From: Candidatus Methylomirabilota bacterium
GTDB lineage: Bacteria > Methylomirabilota > Methylomirabilia > Methylomirabilales > Methylomirabilaceae
NCBI GenBank assembly: GCA_028869615.1
Contig: JAGWRQ010000110.1
Location: 1 to 7,024, forward strand
Length of the DNA stretch: 7,024 bases
Direction of reading: 5' to 3'
In this document: piece after piece, positions 5,888 through 7,024 of the stretch
Position numbering within the stretch: position 1 is the stretch's first letter
How the letters are laid out: each line of letters begins with the position of its first letter
Notes under the pieces: model-generated
Told to the model about the DNA's origin: nothing
Seen by the model: only the letters and a program-made list of their open reading frames with translations
The model's database searches: none
Position numbers and translations under genes: made by a program

Positions 5888-5936
5888 GCCGACCCGTTTT
5901 TGCAAAGGCATGTGCAGTGTGCTAGTGTGTCGTGTG
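5888..5936 (+). repeat. 49-bp promoter-bearing repeat, copy 1
   Basis: This element matches 6772-6820 at 45 of 49 positions without gaps. Both copies are intergenic, in the same orientation, just before a gene or operon (here crcB). The four differences are at 5905, 5906, 5909 and 5929. Conservation extends upstream of the -35 box into GCCGACCCG, more than a promoter alone would require. Confidence 0.85.
5900..5928 (+). promoter_or_regulatory. Promoter of the crcB-DUF190 operon, within repeat copy 1
   Basis: TTGCAA (5900-5905) and TAGTGT (5923-5928) are separated by 17 bp, the standard sigma-70 layout; the -10 keeps T, A and the final T. The predicted start near 5935 falls in the dyad GTGTC-GTGT-GACAC (5927-5940), a possible operator. 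That dyad is not kept in repeat copy 2. Confidence 0.55.
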
Positions 5937-6007
5937 ACACCGCAGAAGCCAGGGCAAGTCAGGCTGACCGGCGCATCCATTAGCTGAACTACTTCAAACG
6001 AGGCATC

Positions 6008-6388
6008 GTGGGGAAGGTTCTGCTCGTAGGCATTGGGGGGTTTCTCGGTTCGGTCGCCCGCTACCTGGTCAGTGGGTACATTCAGGATCGGACGGGCGAA
6101 ATATTCCCCTTTGGCACCCTGGCAGTCAACGTAATCGGCTGCTTCGTAATCGGAGGCCTTTCCGAGCTGGCAGAAGCGCGCGGCTTCCTGTCACCGGAGG
6201 CGCGCGCGTTGGTGGTGATCGGTGTACTGGGCGGGTTCACGACCTTCTCGACCTTCGGCAACGAGACGGTCAACCTGCTGCGTGACGGCGAGTGGGCGTT
6301 CGCCGCCATAAATCTGCTGACCCATGCGGTGTTGGCGATCGGGGCGGTCTGGGTCGGTCGGACGACGGCGCACACCGTCTGGAGGTGA
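6008..6388 (+). CDS. crcB: Fluoride ion channel CrcB/Fluc
   Basis: 126-aa inner-membrane protein of the CrcB/Fluc family, which assembles as an antiparallel dimer and exports fluoride down its gradient. Signatures are complete: GGFLGSVARY (10-19), GTLAVNVIGCF (36-46, with the conserved pore Asn at 41) and GVLGGFTTFSTFGNE (72-86), whose F80 and F83 form the 'Phe box' and whose Gly-Thr-Thr-Ser run forms the sodium site. Four membrane helices are expected (about 3-22, 34-54, 66-90, 97-118), the usual size for the family. The start is GTG with GAGG (6000-6003) just upstream. No fluoride riboswitch could be recognised in the 70-nt leader. It is followed four bases later by a DUF190 gene, a frequent partner of crcB. 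Confidence 0.95.
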   Translation: MGKVLLVGIGGFLGSVARYLVSGYIQDRTGEIFPFGTLAVNVIGCFVIGGLSELAEARGFLSPEARALVVIGVLGGFTTFSTFGNETVNLLRDGEWAFAAINLLTHAVLAIGAVWVGRTTAHTVWR

Positions 6389-6392
6389 GGTG

Positions 6393-6734
6393 ATGATGCT
6401 CCCTCAGGAAGGCTACCTGCTCCGGATCTTCATTGGCGAAAGCGACCGTCACTCCGGGAAGCCGTTGTACGAGTGGGTCGTACTCAAGGCGCGCGAACAG
6501 GGGCTGGCCGGCGCGACAGTGCTTCGAGGGCTGATGGGATACGGCGCGCACAGCCGACTTCATACGTTCAAGATCGAACGGCTGTCGCTCGATCTGCCGG
6601 TTGTCGTGGAGATTGTCGACAGCCGCGAGAAGCTCGATGCATTTCTCGATCTGATCGATGACGACATCACGGAGGGCCTGGCCACGATTGAGAAGGTACA
6701 CGTTCGCCTGTACCGAAGCAGGAAGGCCGAGTAG
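6393..6734 (+). CDS. DUF190 (UPF0166) PII-like protein paired with CrcB
   Basis: 113-aa soluble protein of the DUF190 family, a ferredoxin-like/PII-like fold that often lies beside or is fused to crcB. Family hallmarks run along its length: an N-terminal LLRIFIGESDRHSGKPLYE, then AREQGLAGATVLRG and GYGAHSRLHT, the central LSLDLPVVVEIVDS, and a C-terminal ITEGLATIEKV. A regulatory or fluoride-related role is suggested only by its constant association with crcB; no enzyme activity is known to me. The start at 6393 is chosen because GGAGG (6381-6385), inside the last codons of crcB, lies 7 nt upstream; ATG at 6396 and GTG at 6390 are alternatives. The four-base gap after crcB implies co-transcription and probably translational coupling. 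Confidence 0.92.
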   Translation: MMLPQEGYLLRIFIGESDRHSGKPLYEWVVLKAREQGLAGATVLRGLMGYGAHSRLHTFKIERLSLDLPVVVEIVDSREKLDAFLDLIDDDITEGLATIEKVHVRLYRSRKAE

Positions 6735-6771
6735 TCCTCTTTAGGCCTGGCGCCACCCGCCTGCCATACCT

Positions 6772-6820
6772 GCCGACCCGTTTTTGCATTGGTATGTGCA
6801 GTGTGCTAGTGTTTCGTGTG
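6772..6820 (+). repeat. 49-bp promoter-bearing repeat, copy 2
   Basis: Second copy of the element at 5888-5936, 45 of 49 bases identical, same orientation, in the gap between the DUF190 gene and the CPCC protein gene. Flanks on both sides are unrelated to those of copy 1, so the unit is about 49 bp. Confidence 0.85.
6784..6812 (+). promoter_or_regulatory. Promoter of the CPCC protein gene, within repeat copy 2
   Basis: TTGCAT (6784-6789) and TAGTGT (6807-6812) with a 17-bp spacer, at the same offsets as in copy 1. The predicted start near 6819 leaves a leader of about 27 nt before the ATG at 6846, a plausible distance. Confidence 0.55.
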
Positions 6821-6845
6821 GTCAAGCACGCATTGAGGGTGCAGT

Positions 6846-7024
6846 ATGAGCGAAGGATCGAAGCTCACCATCGAGGTGATCTGTCCGTGCTGCCAAGCGA
6901 AGCTCACCGTTGACCCTGAGCTTGGCGCAGTGTTACATCACGAGCCGCCGCCGAAGGCAGAGATCGTTACGGATCTGAAGACTGCCGTCGAGGAGCTGAA
7001 GGGTGAGGCGGGCCGGCGGGAGGC
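6846..7024 (+). CDS. Small CPCC-motif putative metal-binding protein, 3' end outside window
   Basis: 59 complete codons are visible and the frame is open at the right edge. The protein starts MSEGSKLTIEVICPCCQAKL: C13-P-C15-C16 resembles a half zinc ribbon, followed by a hydrophobic turn and VLHHEPPPK (29-37). After that the sequence is charged (TAVEELKGEAGRRE) and probably helical. It fits a widespread family of short uncharacterised bacterial proteins with an N-terminal CPCC and a charged helical tail; I know no experimentally defined role. GAGGG (6835-6839) lies six bases before the ATG and supports the start. It has its own promoter in repeat copy 2, so it appears separate from the crcB operon. 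Confidence 0.75.
   Translation, partial: MSEGSKLTIEVICPCCQAKLTVDPELGAVLHHEPPPKAEIVTDLKTAVEELKGEAGRRE

Noticed and set aside
5936..6007. Fluoride riboswitch before crcB
   Set aside because: I looked for the conserved GATGG...TTC and CTGATGGC-type elements and the expected pseudoknot layout and could not place them in the 70-nt leader. A covariance search would settle it.
6324..6392. Upstream start for the DUF190 gene inside crcB
   Set aside because: The extra 23 residues are out-of-frame crcB sequence rich in Arg/Ser, and the family begins at about the Met at 6393, which has a good ribosome site.

Overview
The window most likely comes from a methane-oxidising bacterium. The left edge carries most of a copper membrane monooxygenase subunit C (PmoC/AmoC family) with its metal ligands in the right places. 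The neighbouring genes (sigma-54 activator, RhlB-type helicase, VTT-family membrane protein, CrcB/DUF190 pair, CPCC small protein) are ordinary bacterial genes. I infer an NC10-type methanotroph ('Candidatus Methylomirabilis' group) from the overall style and composition. This is inference only: pmoA and pmoB are outside the window, and a proteobacterial methanotroph or an ammonia oxidiser is not strictly excluded.

Left part, minus strand (1-4146). Reading in the direction of transcription there is an RhlB-like DEAD-box RNA helicase (4146-2914), a sigma-54-dependent activator (2794-1139), a 484-bp intergenic region, and pmoC (654-1, running off the left edge). The activator is the most striking gene. 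It joins an N-terminal plant-type [2Fe-2S] ferredoxin domain to a PAS-like segment, an AAA+ sigma-54 activator domain and a Fis-type helix-turn-helix. The gap between it and pmoC holds a -24/-12 (sigma-54) promoter candidate, a sigma-70-like promoter candidate nearer the gene, and upstream repeats that could be activator sites. The simplest reading is redox-controlled expression of pmoC by its neighbour.

Middle (4147-5882). A 378-bp divergent intergenic region holds a good sigma-70 promoter for the helicase and several inverted repeats. It is followed on the plus strand by a small DUF4878/NTF2-like lipoprotein, a terminator-like hairpin, and a VTT (TVP38/TMEM64, DedA-like) inner-membrane protein.

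Right part, plus strand (5883-7024). crcB (fluoride channel) and a DUF190 gene form a tight pair. They are followed by the start of a small CPCC-motif protein that runs off the right edge. A 49-bp element (45 of 49 identical) lies both before crcB and before the CPCC gene. It contains a -35/-10 pair with 17-bp spacing, so it looks like one promoter module present twice.

No rRNA, tRNA, CRISPR array or intact insertion sequence was seen.
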